12,654 nt of DNA from Kaiparowitsia sp041742695 (GCA_041742695.1 JBGTOF010000203.1:1-12654); one strand, 5' to 3'. Positions 1 to 8,047 are shown, counted from the stretch's first letter. Numbers and translations are program-made. Notes: a model not told the origin generated them from the letters alone.

Positions 1-50
1 ATCGCCCACGACCCCTTCAAGGTTTGAGCCTATTATGAACTCAGATTCAG

Positions 51-374
51 TTAACGCCGAGGACATTGCGGAATCGCTCGCCGAGCATAGTCACAATCGA
101 AGCGGGTGAGGGCCTCCCGACTAGAGGGAAACTGCTCCATCGCAATTGTTGTCCCACGGGGATAATCTTGTCGCCGCCATACTCGCAGTTGATACCACGT
201 GTTATCGCGGCTGCGCCATACTTCGTAGGCGTATTCGCCGCCATAGCCGTTGCTCACGCGAAAGTCGCCTGCGGTGGCAGTGGTGGGCGCAAGGGTAAAG
301 GTGGTGGCGATCGCCAGCCCAGCAAGTAAGCCTCCTACCGTTCGAGTCAGAGTGTTGGTCATGGTTACGCGCAT
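51..374 (-). CDS. Small secreted protein of unknown function
   Basis: This encodes a 107-residue protein that I do not recognise. Residues 1-36 look like a Sec signal peptide: a basic start, a hydrophobic stretch (about residues 13-29) and an Ala/Thr-rich end, with cleavage likely after the ATA sequence near residue 35. The mature part is about 70 residues, rich in Arg, Tyr and Trp, with a cysteine pair near the C-terminus (the two Cys of DCDYARRAIPQC) that could form a disulfide once exported. The ATG at 374 is preferred over the one at 362, because AAGG (382-379 on the minus strand) sits four bases upstream of 374 and nothing similar precedes 362. It is divergent from the kinase gene at 587 and stands alone on its strand. 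The mature protein is probably periplasmic or extracellular; no function can be assigned. Confidence 0.72.
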   Translation of the reverse strand: MRVTMTNTLTRTVGGLLAGLAIATTFTLAPTTATAGDFRVSNGYGGEYAYEVWRSRDNTWYQLRVWRRQDYPRGTTIAMEQFPSSREALTRFDCDYARRAIPQCPRR

Positions 375-586
375 TTGGCCTTAAGGTAGAACGTTGGATT
401 GGTAGCCCAGCACCGGTTCAGACTGAGTTCGGTGCAGCGCTATGTTTTTCTACGCTTAGAGTTCCCGACTTTCCCAACCTCGGTGATGAACAGTCGGTGA
501 ATCTATATCAAGCCCTTGCAAAGGCGTAGTTTCGTCGTAAGCTGTGGAATGACGTTGTATTTGAAGGGCGATCGCGCTCTAGCTTC

Positions 587-2227
587 ATGACAGATTCCAC
601 GCTGCCCCTGTTGATTCAGCAAATGACCGAGTCTGCGTTCTATCAGCACTCGGTGTTTGCGTCGCCCCATGCCACCGAAGGGCTGGCCAATCGAGAATTT
701 CCTGAAGAGTTTTATCCACTGCCCCGCGACCCCGTGCAGCTCATTCAGACCCATGTGTCGTATGTGCTGCTCACCGGAGATTTTGCCTACAAGATCAAAA
801 AGCCAGTGAACTTTGGCTTTTTGGACTACAGCACCCTTGAAAAACGGCATCACTTTTGCCAAGAAGAGCTGCGCCTCAATCAGCGGGCTGCGTCAGAACT
901 CTATCTGGATGTGGTGCCCATTACGGAGCGTCCGGCTGATGCGAATGAGTCTGATGACGTGCCCCACTATCAGTTTGGGGGTGAGGGCAAGGTGGTGGAT
1001 TATGCCGTGCAGATGCGGCAGTTTCCGCAAGATACGCTGCTGGTGGATCTGTATGAGCAGGGCAAGCTCACCGAGGCGCTCATTCAAGAACTAGCGCAGG
1101 TGATGGCAGCATTCCACACGGCAACCGTGACCGACGAGCGTATTCGCAGCTTTGGCACTGTGGCTCAAGTGCGGCAGGCGTTTGATGAGAATTTTGAGCA
1201 AACAGCGGGGTATATTGGTGGCCCCCAAACCCAGAAGCAGTTTGACGAAACTCGCGACTATTGCGATCGCTTCTTTGCCGAAAACGCAGATCTGTTCAAC
1301 CAGCGGATGGATCAGGACAAGATTCGCGAATGCCATGGTGATTTGCACCTGCGCAACATCGCCTACTGGCAAAACCGCCTGTGGCTCTTTGACTGCATTG
1401 AGTTCAACGAGCCGTTTCGGTTTGTAGATGTGATGTTTGACGTGGCCTATATCGTCATGGATTTAGACGCGCGCCAGCGACAAGATTTGCGGTCGTGCTT
1501 CCTCAGCACGTACACCGAAGAAACAGGTGACTGGGAAGGGCTGCGAGTGTTGCCCATTTATGTGAGTCGACAAACCTATGTGCGGGCCAAGGTAACCTCG
1601 TTCCTGTTGAACGACCCCAATGTGTCGGAGGCCGAAAAGCGCAACGCCCACGAGGCTGCTGCCCTGTATTACACCCTGGCGTGGAACTATACGCGGCCTG
1701 AAACCGGGCAGTTGTTCCTCATGTCTGGGCTGTCAGGCTCGGGCAAGAGTACGACCGCGCGGCAGCTCGCACAGCAGGTGGGTGCCATCTACATTCGTTC
1801 AGATGCTGTGCGGAAACACTTAGGCGGAGTGCCACTGCAAGCGCGGGGCGGGGATGACCTCTATACTCCAGAGATGACCCAGCGTACCTACGCCCGGCTA
1901 TTGGACTTGGGGATCATGCTGGCGGAAGCAGGCTATCGGGTCATCCTCGACGCCAAGTATGATCGGCAAGCGCTGCGGCAGGAGGCGATCGCCCAAGCCG
2001 AGGCGCACGCCATTCCCGTGCAGATTTTGCACTGCACGGCCCCGATTGAGGTGCTGCAATCGCGGGTGCAGCAGCGCATCGGTGACATTGCGGATGCCAC
2101 TGTCGCTGTATTGCAGCAGCAAACCTATGACCCCATTACCAACGCAGAATCCGCCTACGTCACTACGCTAGACACTACTCAGCCAATTAAGCCGCAGCTA
2201 GAGTCACTGAGCGTTGCGGGGTCTTAG
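587..2227 (+). CDS. Two-domain protein: aminoglycoside-phosphotransferase-like kinase fused to a P-loop kinase
   Basis: The 546-residue protein joins two kinase-type domains. Residues about 45-350 resemble the APH/choline-kinase fold (COG2187 type): the catalytic loop HGDLHLRN lies at 250-257, followed by the metal-binding segment FDCIEFN at 268-274. Residues about 375-530 form a P-loop domain (COG0645 type) with Walker A GLSGSGKST at 381-389, IRSD at 403-406 and a VILDA strand at 452-456. This arrangement is known in bacteria, but the substrate is unknown; small-molecule or sugar phosphorylation is likely, and resistance to aminoglycosides should not be assumed. Length is normal for the fused form and all core motifs are intact. 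No clear Shine-Dalgarno sequence precedes the ATG at 587; another ATG at 623 is possible, but the conserved region starts well after both. It is followed by a 142-bp gap and then a co-oriented membrane protein gene. Confidence 0.88.
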   Translation: MTDSTLPLLIQQMTESAFYQHSVFASPHATEGLANREFPEEFYPLPRDPVQLIQTHVSYVLLTGDFAYKIKKPVNFGFLDYSTLEKRHHFCQEELRLNQRAASELYLDVVPITERPADANESDDVPHYQFGGEGKVVDYAVQMRQFPQDTLLVDLYEQGKLTEALIQELAQVMAAFHTATVTDERIRSFGTVAQVRQAFDENFEQTAGYIGGPQTQKQFDETRDYCDRFFAENADLFNQRMDQDKIRECHGDLHLRNIAYWQNRLWLFDCIEFNEPFRFVDVMFDVAYIVMDLDARQRQDLRSCFLSTYTEETGDWEGLRVLPIYVSRQTYVRAKVTSFLLNDPNVSEAEKRNAHEAAALYYTLAWNYTRPETGQLFLMSGLSGSGKSTTARQLAQQVGAIYIRSDAVRKHLGGVPLQARGGDDLYTPEMTQRTYARLLDLGIMLAEAGYRVILDAKYDRQALRQEAIAQAEAHAIPVQILHCTAPIEVLQSRVQQRIGDIADATVAVLQQQTYDPITNAESAYVTTLDTTQPIKPQLESLSVAGS

Positions 2228-2304
2228 AGCAGGCGCTGGGGTAGCTGCTATAGAATGGGGGCAACAGTCTTCAAAAAAGGGACGATGGGTGAGGTTGGCT
2301 CTGC

Positions 2305-2310
2305 TATACT
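2305..2310 (+). promoter_or_regulatory. Possible -10 box for the 2379 gene
   Basis: TATACT matches the bacterial -10 consensus in five of six positions and lies about 70 bases before the proposed start of the next gene. No good -35 hexamer is visible 16-18 bases upstream, so this is only a weak candidate. A small hairpin (TGGCC, GCA loop, GGCCA) lies further downstream in the same leader at about 2343-2355. Confidence 0.25.
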
Positions 2311-2378
2311 TCCCACGCTTTGATCTTGAAGCCTGCAACCCGTGGCCGCAGGCCAGCCTTAGTTAGGGGATGGACGGA

Positions 2379-2690
2379 ATGAAAAGCGAGGGCGTGAGCA
2401 CAGGGCTAAAGCTCTGGCTGATCTTTTTCCTGTTATTTTTCTTGATGCAGTACCCGGTTGATCTCAGCATCTTTTTGGCGCTGATTGCGGCGCTGGCAGG
2501 AGGCTATATTTCCTACTGTCTAACGATTGGAGTAACCCCACCCCCTGCTCCTGTGGCCAGCGTTAAAAAGGATGGCTCTCGATTTAACCTGCGGCAGCGA
2601 CTCGAAGAGGCCCAGCGGCTGACCTCGGTGCGATCGCTCCTGCGGCTAGACGGGCAGCGCAAAGGCCGCTCGTCTCGTCCACGGCTGTAG
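2379..2690 (+). CDS. Small membrane protein of unknown function
   Basis: This encodes a 103-residue protein with two closely spaced hydrophobic segments (about residues 9-24 and 27-48) joined by a short QYPVD turn. A proline-rich linker and a basic, Arg-rich C-terminal tail of about 40 residues follow, and the tail is likely cytoplasmic. The ATG at 2379 is chosen over the in-frame ATG at 2370: AGGGG at 2365-2369 lies nine bases before 2379 but directly abuts 2370. The gene ends 95 bases before the HpsL-like gene on the same strand, so the two may be co-transcribed and act together at the membrane, but that is inference from position only. I do not recognise a named family. Confidence 0.68.
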   Translation: MKSEGVSTGLKLWLIFFLLFFLMQYPVDLSIFLALIAALAGGYISYCLTIGVTPPPAPVASVKKDGSRFNLRQRLEEAQRLTSVRSLLRLDGQRKGRSSRPRL

Positions 2691-2742
2691 GCGCGGAACC
2701 GATGGAGGCAGTTGGGGGACAAGTGTAGGACAGTTGCGATCG

Positions 2743-2767
2743 CCCTCATCCATCTTCATAATGAGGG
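2743..2767 (+). promoter_or_regulatory. Hairpin covering the purine-rich region before the HpsL-like start
   Basis: CCCTCAT (2743-2749) and ATGAGGG (2761-2767) are perfect inverted repeats with an 11-base loop. The right arm contains the only G-rich, Shine-Dalgarno-like run ahead of the non-ATG start at 2786. The same G-run could instead pair with the CTCCTCCTC stretch just downstream (2774-2782). Pairing could limit ribosome access; this is inference from the sequence alone. Confidence 0.35.
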
Positions 2768-2785
2768 GGCAAACTCCTCCTCTGG

Positions 2786-4411
2786 TTGCCTGTGCTGGTT
2801 GCTCGCCCCAATACACCTCCGCCCCCCGATGAAACGCCGTCCCTGAAGCAGCGGCTAGCTCAGCGGCAAAAGGCCGAACGGCAGCGGCAAGAGCTAGTTC
2901 GCTTCACCATCGTCGCGGTGCTGTTTGCGGTGGTGATTGGCTATGCTGTTGGGCTGGCGGTGGGGGTGCGGCTGGGCATGGGCACTACGGTCGGCGTACT
3001 TTACACGGCATTGTCGTTTAAGTATCCGCGTCAGGCGCTCTGGATCTTTTTGATGTATATGCCCTTCAGCGGTAGTGTCACCTACCTCGTGGGCAACAGC
3101 CCCCTGCTTCAACTGGCAAAGGATGGCTTCTACATTCCCGCGCTGTTTGGCGTGGTGCAATATTGTCGCCGCGAAAAGCTGCCGTTGATTATTCCGCCAC
3201 AGCTCGTGCCGTCGGTGGTGGCGCTGTTGGCGTTGAGTCTAACTACGTTGCTATTAGTTAATGGCGGCGACCAATTGGCGATCGCCACGACTGATGCACC
3301 GCTGCTGCTAGGGCTGCTGGGGCTCAAGGTGCTCATGGGCTATATTCCACTGATTGTGTGTGCTTATTATCTGCTGCGCGATCGCCGCGATTTGCTTTTT
3401 CTGATGCGGCTCACCGTTGTCGTTGTGCTGGCCTGCTGTGCGTTATGCTTTGTGCAATATCTACTGCTTACCGTCGGCTATTGTCCGGGCACTCGGTTTG
3501 AAGAGGGGGAGGGGCTGTATAAGGCCTCGCTCGAGGCTCGGTGCTTTGTGGGCGGATCGCTGTTGTATACCCCCCAACTCGAGCTGATTCGGCTGCCAGG
3601 CACCTTTGTCGCGCCCTGGCAATGGGGCTGGTTTTTGATCTCAGGCGCGTTTTTAACCTTTCCGACCGCCTTCAGCGATCCCCAGGCAAAGTGGCGCACC
3701 CTGGGGCTAGCGGGGCTAGCGGCAGTTTTTATTATGGCAGTGCTATCGGGGCAGCGAATTGCACTCGTTTTGGTGCCTATCATTTTTGTGATTTTGCTGC
3801 TGCGCACCGAGCAACGCTACAACATTCAGCGGATTATTCCCGGTGCGGTGTTGCTGGGTCTAAGTCTGGGCTATGTCGCTATTCGCAACATGACACTGGT
3901 GCAAGACCGTTTGACTAGCTTGCAAAGCCGTTGGGATGCCTCGCCCCCCTATCGCTTTATTTTGGAACAGTTTGATTGGGTGATGCAGTCTGGCGTGGGG
4001 CTGCTAGGGCATGGGCTAGGGCGCGCTACCAACTCTGGGCGCACCCTAGCCGAAACAGAACTGATCGAGGCTTATTATCCCAAGCTTCTGTATGAAATTG
4101 GGCCGCTAGGGTTGCTGGCGTTTCTAGCGGTGGCGACTACGCTCACTGTTCTGACTTGGCGGGCTTATCGGTTAGTGGGCGATCGCTCATTGCGCAGCTA
4201 TGGGGCTGCCCTATGGCTCTTCATCCTGTTTATCAGCTACAACACCTACTTTTATCCATTGGATGTTGATCCAGTGGCGGTATATTACTGGTTCTTTGCC
4301 GGGGTCATTCTCAAACTGCCTGTGTTGGAACAGAAGGAACGAATCTCCACTCCACGAGCCCCCACCCCACTTCGCCGCCGCTTTCGCCTCAAACGCTCTG
4401 ACTTTGCCTGA
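2786..4411 (+). CDS. hpsL: HpsL-like / O-antigen-ligase-like polysaccharide membrane protein
   Basis: This encodes a polytopic membrane protein of about 541 residues. After a polar, charged N-terminus (1-38) there are roughly ten to twelve hydrophobic segments, a large extracytoplasmic loop with two cysteines (C233 and C253) around residues 231-272, and a C-terminal region with the Wzy/ligase-like pattern LSGQR (320-324), GHGLGR (408-413) and YPKLLYEIGPLG (431-442). From memory, the N-terminal half, including the LSFKYPRQALW stretch near residues 76-86, matches the cyanobacterial hormogonium polysaccharide protein HpsL; the wider family joins or polymerises lipid-linked glycans at the membrane. 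The frame is closed by a TGA at 2762 and contains no ATG before residue 65, so the start is TTG at 2786 or GTG at 2792. It follows a small membrane protein gene on the same strand and converges on HPPD. The symbol rests on remembered similarity. Confidence 0.75.
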   Translation: MPVLVARPNTPPPPDETPSLKQRLAQRQKAERQRQELVRFTIVAVLFAVVIGYAVGLAVGVRLGMGTTVGVLYTALSFKYPRQALWIFLMYMPFSGSVTYLVGNSPLLQLAKDGFYIPALFGVVQYCRREKLPLIIPPQLVPSVVALLALSLTTLLLVNGGDQLAIATTDAPLLLGLLGLKVLMGYIPLIVCAYYLLRDRRDLLFLMRLTVVVVLACCALCFVQYLLLTVGYCPGTRFEEGEGLYKASLEARCFVGGSLLYTPQLELIRLPGTFVAPWQWGWFLISGAFLTFPTAFSDPQAKWRTLGLAGLAAVFIMAVLSGQRIALVLVPIIFVILLLRTEQRYNIQRIIPGAVLLGLSLGYVAIRNMTLVQDRLTSLQSRWDASPPYRFILEQFDWVMQSGVGLLGHGLGRATNSGRTLAETELIEAYYPKLLYEIGPLGLLAFLAVATTLTVLTWRAYRLVGDRSLRSYGAALWLFILFISYNTYFYPLDVDPVAVYYWFFAGVILKLPVLEQKERISTPRAPTPLRRRFRLKRSDFA

Positions 4412-4429
4412 CTCACCAGACCGTGAGTC
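4410..4429 (+). terminator. Weak hairpin at the end of the HpsL-like gene
   Basis: GACTCAC (4410-4416) and GTGAGTC (4423-4429) form a perfect 7-bp stem with a six-base loop, overlapping the TGA stop. There is no T-run after it, so it is a poor intrinsic terminator. A second short stem (TTGGGT/ACCCAA, 4567-4583) lies in the same convergent gap of 227 bases, which otherwise holds no convincing gene. Confidence 0.25.
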
Positions 4430-4638
4430 GCTTGGAATGTCTGACCGCTCTCAGCCATGTGATTACAACCCTTAAAGACCATGAATATCAAGTCCGGTCA
4501 ATTAACCTAAGAATTGCAGACCGCCTGAAGAGTCTCTCGAATAGTGCTAGCGAAGAAATGCGTTTCTTGGGTAACAAACCCAATCTGGCGTTGCACTGGA
4601 TTGTAGCGGATGTCCTGGATGAAAATGTCGTAATGCGT

Positions 4639-5868
4639 TCAAGGCCGATTGCCTAGAGGCGCGTAGACCTGATGCCGCTTAAGTTGCTCTTGTTCAATCG
4701 CCTCAAACAAGGCTCGAAAGTTGCCTTCGCCAAAACCTGCCGCCTGTTTTCGCTGCTGATTGGCTATATATTGCGTGCGCTCGATAATTTCCCAGAAAAA
4801 GGTAGGTTGGTCAAAGATAGGCTGCATGAAGGTTTGCAACAGCAACGCTTGGGGATTGTCTGGGGGCCAGTCTACCAGAATTTGCTGCTGGGCAATGCGT
4901 GTCAGCTCCGCAGCAGACATAGGGCAGGCCGGACGCTGGGGTAGTTGAGTGTAGTAATCTTGCGGCACCGAGAGGAATGCAGCGCCCCGCTGACGCAAGG
5001 CCGTGATGGTGGCGATCGCATCCTCAACTTGCAGCGCAATGTGCTGAATTCCCGCCCCACGATTCACCTCCAAAAATTCTTGAATTTGGGAATCAGGGGA
5101 AGTGGGTTCATTGATCGGAAACTGGGCAGTGCCGTTGGGATGGGCCAACACACGGCTGTGCAACCCCGAGCGCGGCGTATGGATGCTGAACTGCTGCCGT
5201 GGCATGAAGCCTAGCACTGCTTGATACCAGCGCACTGCCCTGTCTAATTCGCCCTGTGCCACGTTGAGCACGGCATGATCCCACCGGGGAAATACTGTAG
5301 TCTGGAGTGTAGAGCTGATGGATTTGAGGGTAGATGTGGGGGCGATCGCCCCGTCGTCTCCTAGCGGCATTAGGCAGGGCATAGCGCCGGGGTCATCAAA
5401 CCTCTGACGCTGCACCAGCGTGTGGCGGAGGTCGCCCCATCCCGCGATGGTTCCCCACGCTATCCCCTCATCCCCGTGCTGCACCTGGGTGGGGTCAACC
5501 AAAACCTTAGCGCCTGCTGCCTGGGCTTGGGCGATCGCCTGTTCTAGATCTTCCACCCAGAACGCTACATCCACCACCCCAGGCGGGTGCTGCCGCAGAT
5601 AAGCGGCAACAGGGCTGTCGGGGTGCAAGGGTGAGGACAGCAGACAACACACACTACCCCATTGCACGCGCGTGGTTTGAGTAAGTGGGGCAGTAGAGAT
5701 TGTGTGAGCAGTATGGTGAGACTGAAGTCGGGCGATCGCCCCTTGAGTCTGCAATGGCGTAGGAGGCACAACCTCACTAGACACAGCCCTAAACTCCATT
5801 CGCTCTACCAACCAACGCTGCACTAAAACGGCATCGTCAACGTAGAAGTGAACGTGGTCGATGTGCAT
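4639..5868 (-). CDS. hppD: 4-hydroxyphenylpyruvate dioxygenase
   Basis: This enzyme converts 4-hydroxyphenylpyruvate to homogentisate with a non-haem Fe(II) centre. In cyanobacteria homogentisate feeds tocopherol synthesis. The 409-residue protein has two vicinal-oxygen-chelate domains. The C-terminal one carries the iron ligands H198 (WDHAVLNV), H276 (GIQHIAL) and E360 (FFWEIIER), followed by the conserved C-terminal signature GFGEGNF (378-384) and LFEAIE (387-392). The N-terminal domain (1-155) is weakly conserved, as usual in this family, but it and the linker at about 155-195 are longer than I expect for cyanobacterial forms. No strong Shine-Dalgarno sequence precedes the ATG at 5868, but the MHIDHVHFYV start fits the first domain strand. 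The SDR gene lies 72 bases upstream on the same strand, so co-transcription is possible. Confidence 0.93.
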   Translation of the reverse strand: MHIDHVHFYVDDAVLVQRWLVERMEFRAVSSEVVPPTPLQTQGAIARLQSHHTAHTISTAPLTQTTRVQWGSVCCLLSSPLHPDSPVAAYLRQHPPGVVDVAFWVEDLEQAIAQAQAAGAKVLVDPTQVQHGDEGIAWGTIAGWGDLRHTLVQRQRFDDPGAMPCLMPLGDDGAIAPTSTLKSISSTLQTTVFPRWDHAVLNVAQGELDRAVRWYQAVLGFMPRQQFSIHTPRSGLHSRVLAHPNGTAQFPINEPTSPDSQIQEFLEVNRGAGIQHIALQVEDAIATITALRQRGAAFLSVPQDYYTQLPQRPACPMSAAELTRIAQQQILVDWPPDNPQALLLQTFMQPIFDQPTFFWEIIERTQYIANQQRKQAAGFGEGNFRALFEAIEQEQLKRHQVYAPLGNRP

Positions 5869-5940
5869 AGGGTCTTGAAAGGTTGGGGGGGAACTGTGCC
5901 CAAGCTATATCCTGAGCTACTTACAACCTTAGAGTGAATG

Positions 5941-6657
5941 CTAGAAAAACAAATGACTCTCTGGTTGGATGTTCACTTCCATCGGCACCGCTTGGGGCTC
6001 TGCGGCGATCGCAAACAGAATAGCATCTGCCGCCGTATCCGGGCGTAGCATCTTGGTGCGATCTACCTTGAGGCTCACCGTGTCCCAAAAGGGCGAATCG
6101 ACTCCGCCAAAGTAAAACAGCGTGAACTTGATGCCAAACCGTTTCAATTCATCCGCCATGCATTTGCTAAAGCCCACCACCCCAAACTTTGAGGCGCAAT
6201 AGGCTGAGGCCATCGCCATCGAATGCTTGCCGAGAATGCCCACCACATTACAGATATGACCCACCTTGCGCTCTTTCATCACCTCAGCGGCGGCCTGGCA
6301 GGTATAAAAGCTGCCCTTCAGATTCAGATCCAGCATGGCATCCAAGTCAGCCGGCTCTAGCTTGTTGTATTGCTTGAGGATGCCCGCCCCTGCACTGTTC
6401 ACCAGCACATCCACCGCACCAAACTGCGCCACAGCCTTTTGCATGAGCGCGGTCGCCTGCGTCGGATCGGTAATGTCGGTGGGTACAGTCAACACGCGGG
6501 TTGCACCCAAATTCGCCAACTCTGCCGCTAGCGTTTGAAGGCGATCGCCCGTCCGGGCTGCTAACACGAGCGCCGCACCGGTGGGTGCCAGCTTCCGCGC
6601 CAGCGCAGTGCCAATGCCCCCCGTCGCCCCCACGATCACAATGACTTTATCCTGCAT
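5941..6657 (-). CDS. Short-chain dehydrogenase/reductase lacking the usual catalytic serine
   Basis: This encodes a 238-residue classical SDR with a Rossmann fold. The nucleotide-binding loop GATGGIG is at 10-16, with R35 after the second strand hinting at NADP(H). NSAG (the usual NNAG) is at 87-90, the structural Asn is N112, and the active-site YCASK is at 153-157. Thirteen residues before the catalytic Tyr, where classical SDRs have the catalytic Ser, this protein has Gly140 (NVVGILGKHS, 137-146); the spacing to Y153 is unchanged, so this is a substitution and not a gap. Ser146 is nearby but at a different position. Activity may therefore be altered or the substrate unusual. It lies 72 bases upstream of HPPD on the same strand. 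The ATG at 6657 fits the usual N-terminus. The substrate is unknown. Confidence 0.9.
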   Translation of the reverse strand: MQDKVIVIVGATGGIGTALARKLAPTGAALVLAARTGDRLQTLAAELANLGATRVLTVPTDITDPTQATALMQKAVAQFGAVDVLVNSAGAGILKQYNKLEPADLDAMLDLNLKGSFYTCQAAAEVMKERKVGHICNVVGILGKHSMAMASAYCASKFGVVGFSKCMADELKRFGIKFTLFYFGGVDSPFWDTVSLKVDRTKMLRPDTAADAILFAIAAEPQAVPMEVNIQPESHLFF

Positions 6658-6970
6658 GGTTACATTTCTTAATAATTTCGCCTTTGTCTATCATATAGCG
6701 GTTTCAGGGTTCCTGGGTTGCCCCGCAGGGCGGGCAAGTTAGCCACATGCAGGCAAATACAGAGCTAGGGGCTGGGATACGAAACCTGGTGCTAATAGGC
6801 AAAACTTCTACATGAGACGTGCGGCGTTAGTCCCAACAACACTAAACCCTGCTGCCCACGACGCGGGCAGCAGGGTTTTAGGCAGTTACCGAAGTAACGT
6901 TATCGGGGAATGAGATTGAGGAATAAAGGCGCAACTCATACGCCCCATCTTTATTTCCTAACGATCGCCC
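6658..6970. other. Intergenic region with two hairpins
   Basis: This 313-base gap between the SDR start and the xi-GST end holds no convincing gene. It should contain the SDR promoter; TATGAT on the minus strand (6695-6690) is a possible -10 without a good -35. A compact GC-rich inverted repeat (TTGCCC at 6718-6723, GGGCAA at 6732-6737) and the strong hairpin element at 6834-6884 are the only structures seen. Confidence 0.6.
6834..6884 (-). terminator. 51-nt hairpin element, copy A, downstream of the xi-GST gene
   Basis: A perfect 14-bp stem (6844-6857 with 6865-6878) closes a seven-base loop, flanked by CAACAAC on the left and TTAGGCA on the right. Read on the minus strand it lies 87 bases after the xi-GST stop, has TAAAA before the stem and TTTAG at its foot, and so fits a rho-independent terminator, possibly bidirectional. 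An equally long, equally arranged copy with compensating stem changes is at 11544-11594. Confidence 0.7.
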
Positions 6971-7939
6971 TTATGACGTGAAGCGATCGCGCCCATGGGC
7001 ACCGTTCAAATCAAGCTTGGGGCCAACGGGTACAACGCCGAAGGGGTTCACCTTAGGATGGCTGCGGTAATAGTGCTGCTTAATGTGGTCGAAGTTGCAG
7101 GTTTCTGCCACACCAGGAGTCTGGTAAATATCCCGCAGGTATCCCCACAGGTTGGGGTATTGAAAAATATGATGCAGGTTGCATTTGAAATGCACGTAAT
7201 ACACTGGGTCGAACCGTATGAGCGTAGTGAACATGCAGATATCCGCCTCGGTCAACACATTGCCGCAAAGATAGCGCTGACTCTCGAGCACTGATTCCCA
7301 ACGGTCGAGCGTGTTAAATAGCTCAATGACCGCCTCTTCATAGGCAGTCTGCGTGATGGCGAATCCAGCCCGATAGACGCCGTTGTTGATGGGGTCATAG
7401 ATAGCATCAATGGTTTCGTCAATCTTGTCGCGTAGACGATGAGGACAGAGATCGACATCAGGGTTGGCAATGCCTTCAAACTTTGTGTCAAGCATGCGAA
7501 TAATTTCGCGCGATTCATTATTGACAATAGTTCCCGTTTTTTTATCCCACAAAATAGGAACTGTTACCCGGCCCGTAAAGGTATCCTCGGCCGCTGTATA
7601 GATGTCGCGCAGGTACTTCGCATTGTGAATGGGGTCAGGAACAACGTCAGGGGCATCTTCAAACGACCAGCCTTCGTCGCCCATGTAAGGATTGACCACA
7701 GAGACGGAGATGCTGTCAGTTAAACCTTTGAGCGATCGCACAATTAAAGTGCGATGCGCCCACGGACAGGCTAGCGATACGTAAAGATGATAACGATCGC
7801 GCTCTGCCGTATAGTCTCCAGTTCCGTTGCTGCTGATCCAGTGACGAAAGGTCGTGGAGGGGCGTAAAAAACGCCCGTCTTTATCTTCTTGCTCTCGATC
7901 AGACGTCCATTTGCCGTTGACCAGCAGTCCTAATGCCAT
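6971..7939 (-). CDS. Glutathionyl-hydroquinone reductase (xi-class glutathione S-transferase)
   Basis: This encodes a 322-residue protein of the YqjG/ECM4/PcpF family, which uses glutathione to reduce glutathionyl-hydroquinones to free hydroquinones in the cytosol. The N-terminal thioredoxin-fold half carries the catalytic Cys58 in CPWAHR (58-63), VPILWD (127-132) and the glutathione-binding NNESREIIRM (140-149). The all-helical C-terminal half includes CGNVLTEADICMF (225-237) and the tyrosine-rich FDPVYYVHFKCN (243-254), typical of the xi class. Length is normal and all key residues are intact. A strong Shine-Dalgarno AAGGAG (7951-7946, minus) six bases before the ATG fixes the start. The pirin gene lies 401 bases upstream on the same strand, and hairpin copy A follows downstream. 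A role in detoxifying quinones or recycling oxidised quinone adducts is likely; the native substrate is unknown. Confidence 0.93.
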   Translation of the reverse strand: MALGLLVNGKWTSDREQEDKDGRFLRPSTTFRHWISSNGTGDYTAERDRYHLYVSLACPWAHRTLIVRSLKGLTDSISVSVVNPYMGDEGWSFEDAPDVVPDPIHNAKYLRDIYTAAEDTFTGRVTVPILWDKKTGTIVNNESREIIRMLDTKFEGIANPDVDLCPHRLRDKIDETIDAIYDPINNGVYRAGFAITQTAYEEAVIELFNTLDRWESVLESQRYLCGNVLTEADICMFTTLIRFDPVYYVHFKCNLHHIFQYPNLWGYLRDIYQTPGVAETCNFDHIKQHYYRSHPKVNPFGVVPVGPKLDLNGAHGRDRFTS

Positions 7940-8047
7940 TGGGCTCTCCTTTGTACACTTCTTGGTAGATTCATTGAACTATGGCGAATACTAGCAACCA
8001 GTTAGGAGGGTTGATAATACAACGCGCAAGATTTCTAATCCATTTAA

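Noticed and set aside
1..27. Possible tail of a plus-strand gene (frame 1 ends IAHDPFKV then TGA)
   Set aside because: Only eight codons are inside the window; any frame has a fair chance of such a stretch, so no gene can be supported.
587..2227. Antibiotic resistance gene (aminoglycoside phosphotransferase)
   Set aside because: Only the fold is shared; fusion to a P-loop kinase and a chromosomal housekeeping context do not indicate resistance.
4423..4656. 77-codon plus-strand frame starting GTG between the HpsL-like gene and HPPD
   Set aside because: It resembles no known protein, has no ribosome-binding site, and its end overlaps the coding end of HPPD on the other strand.
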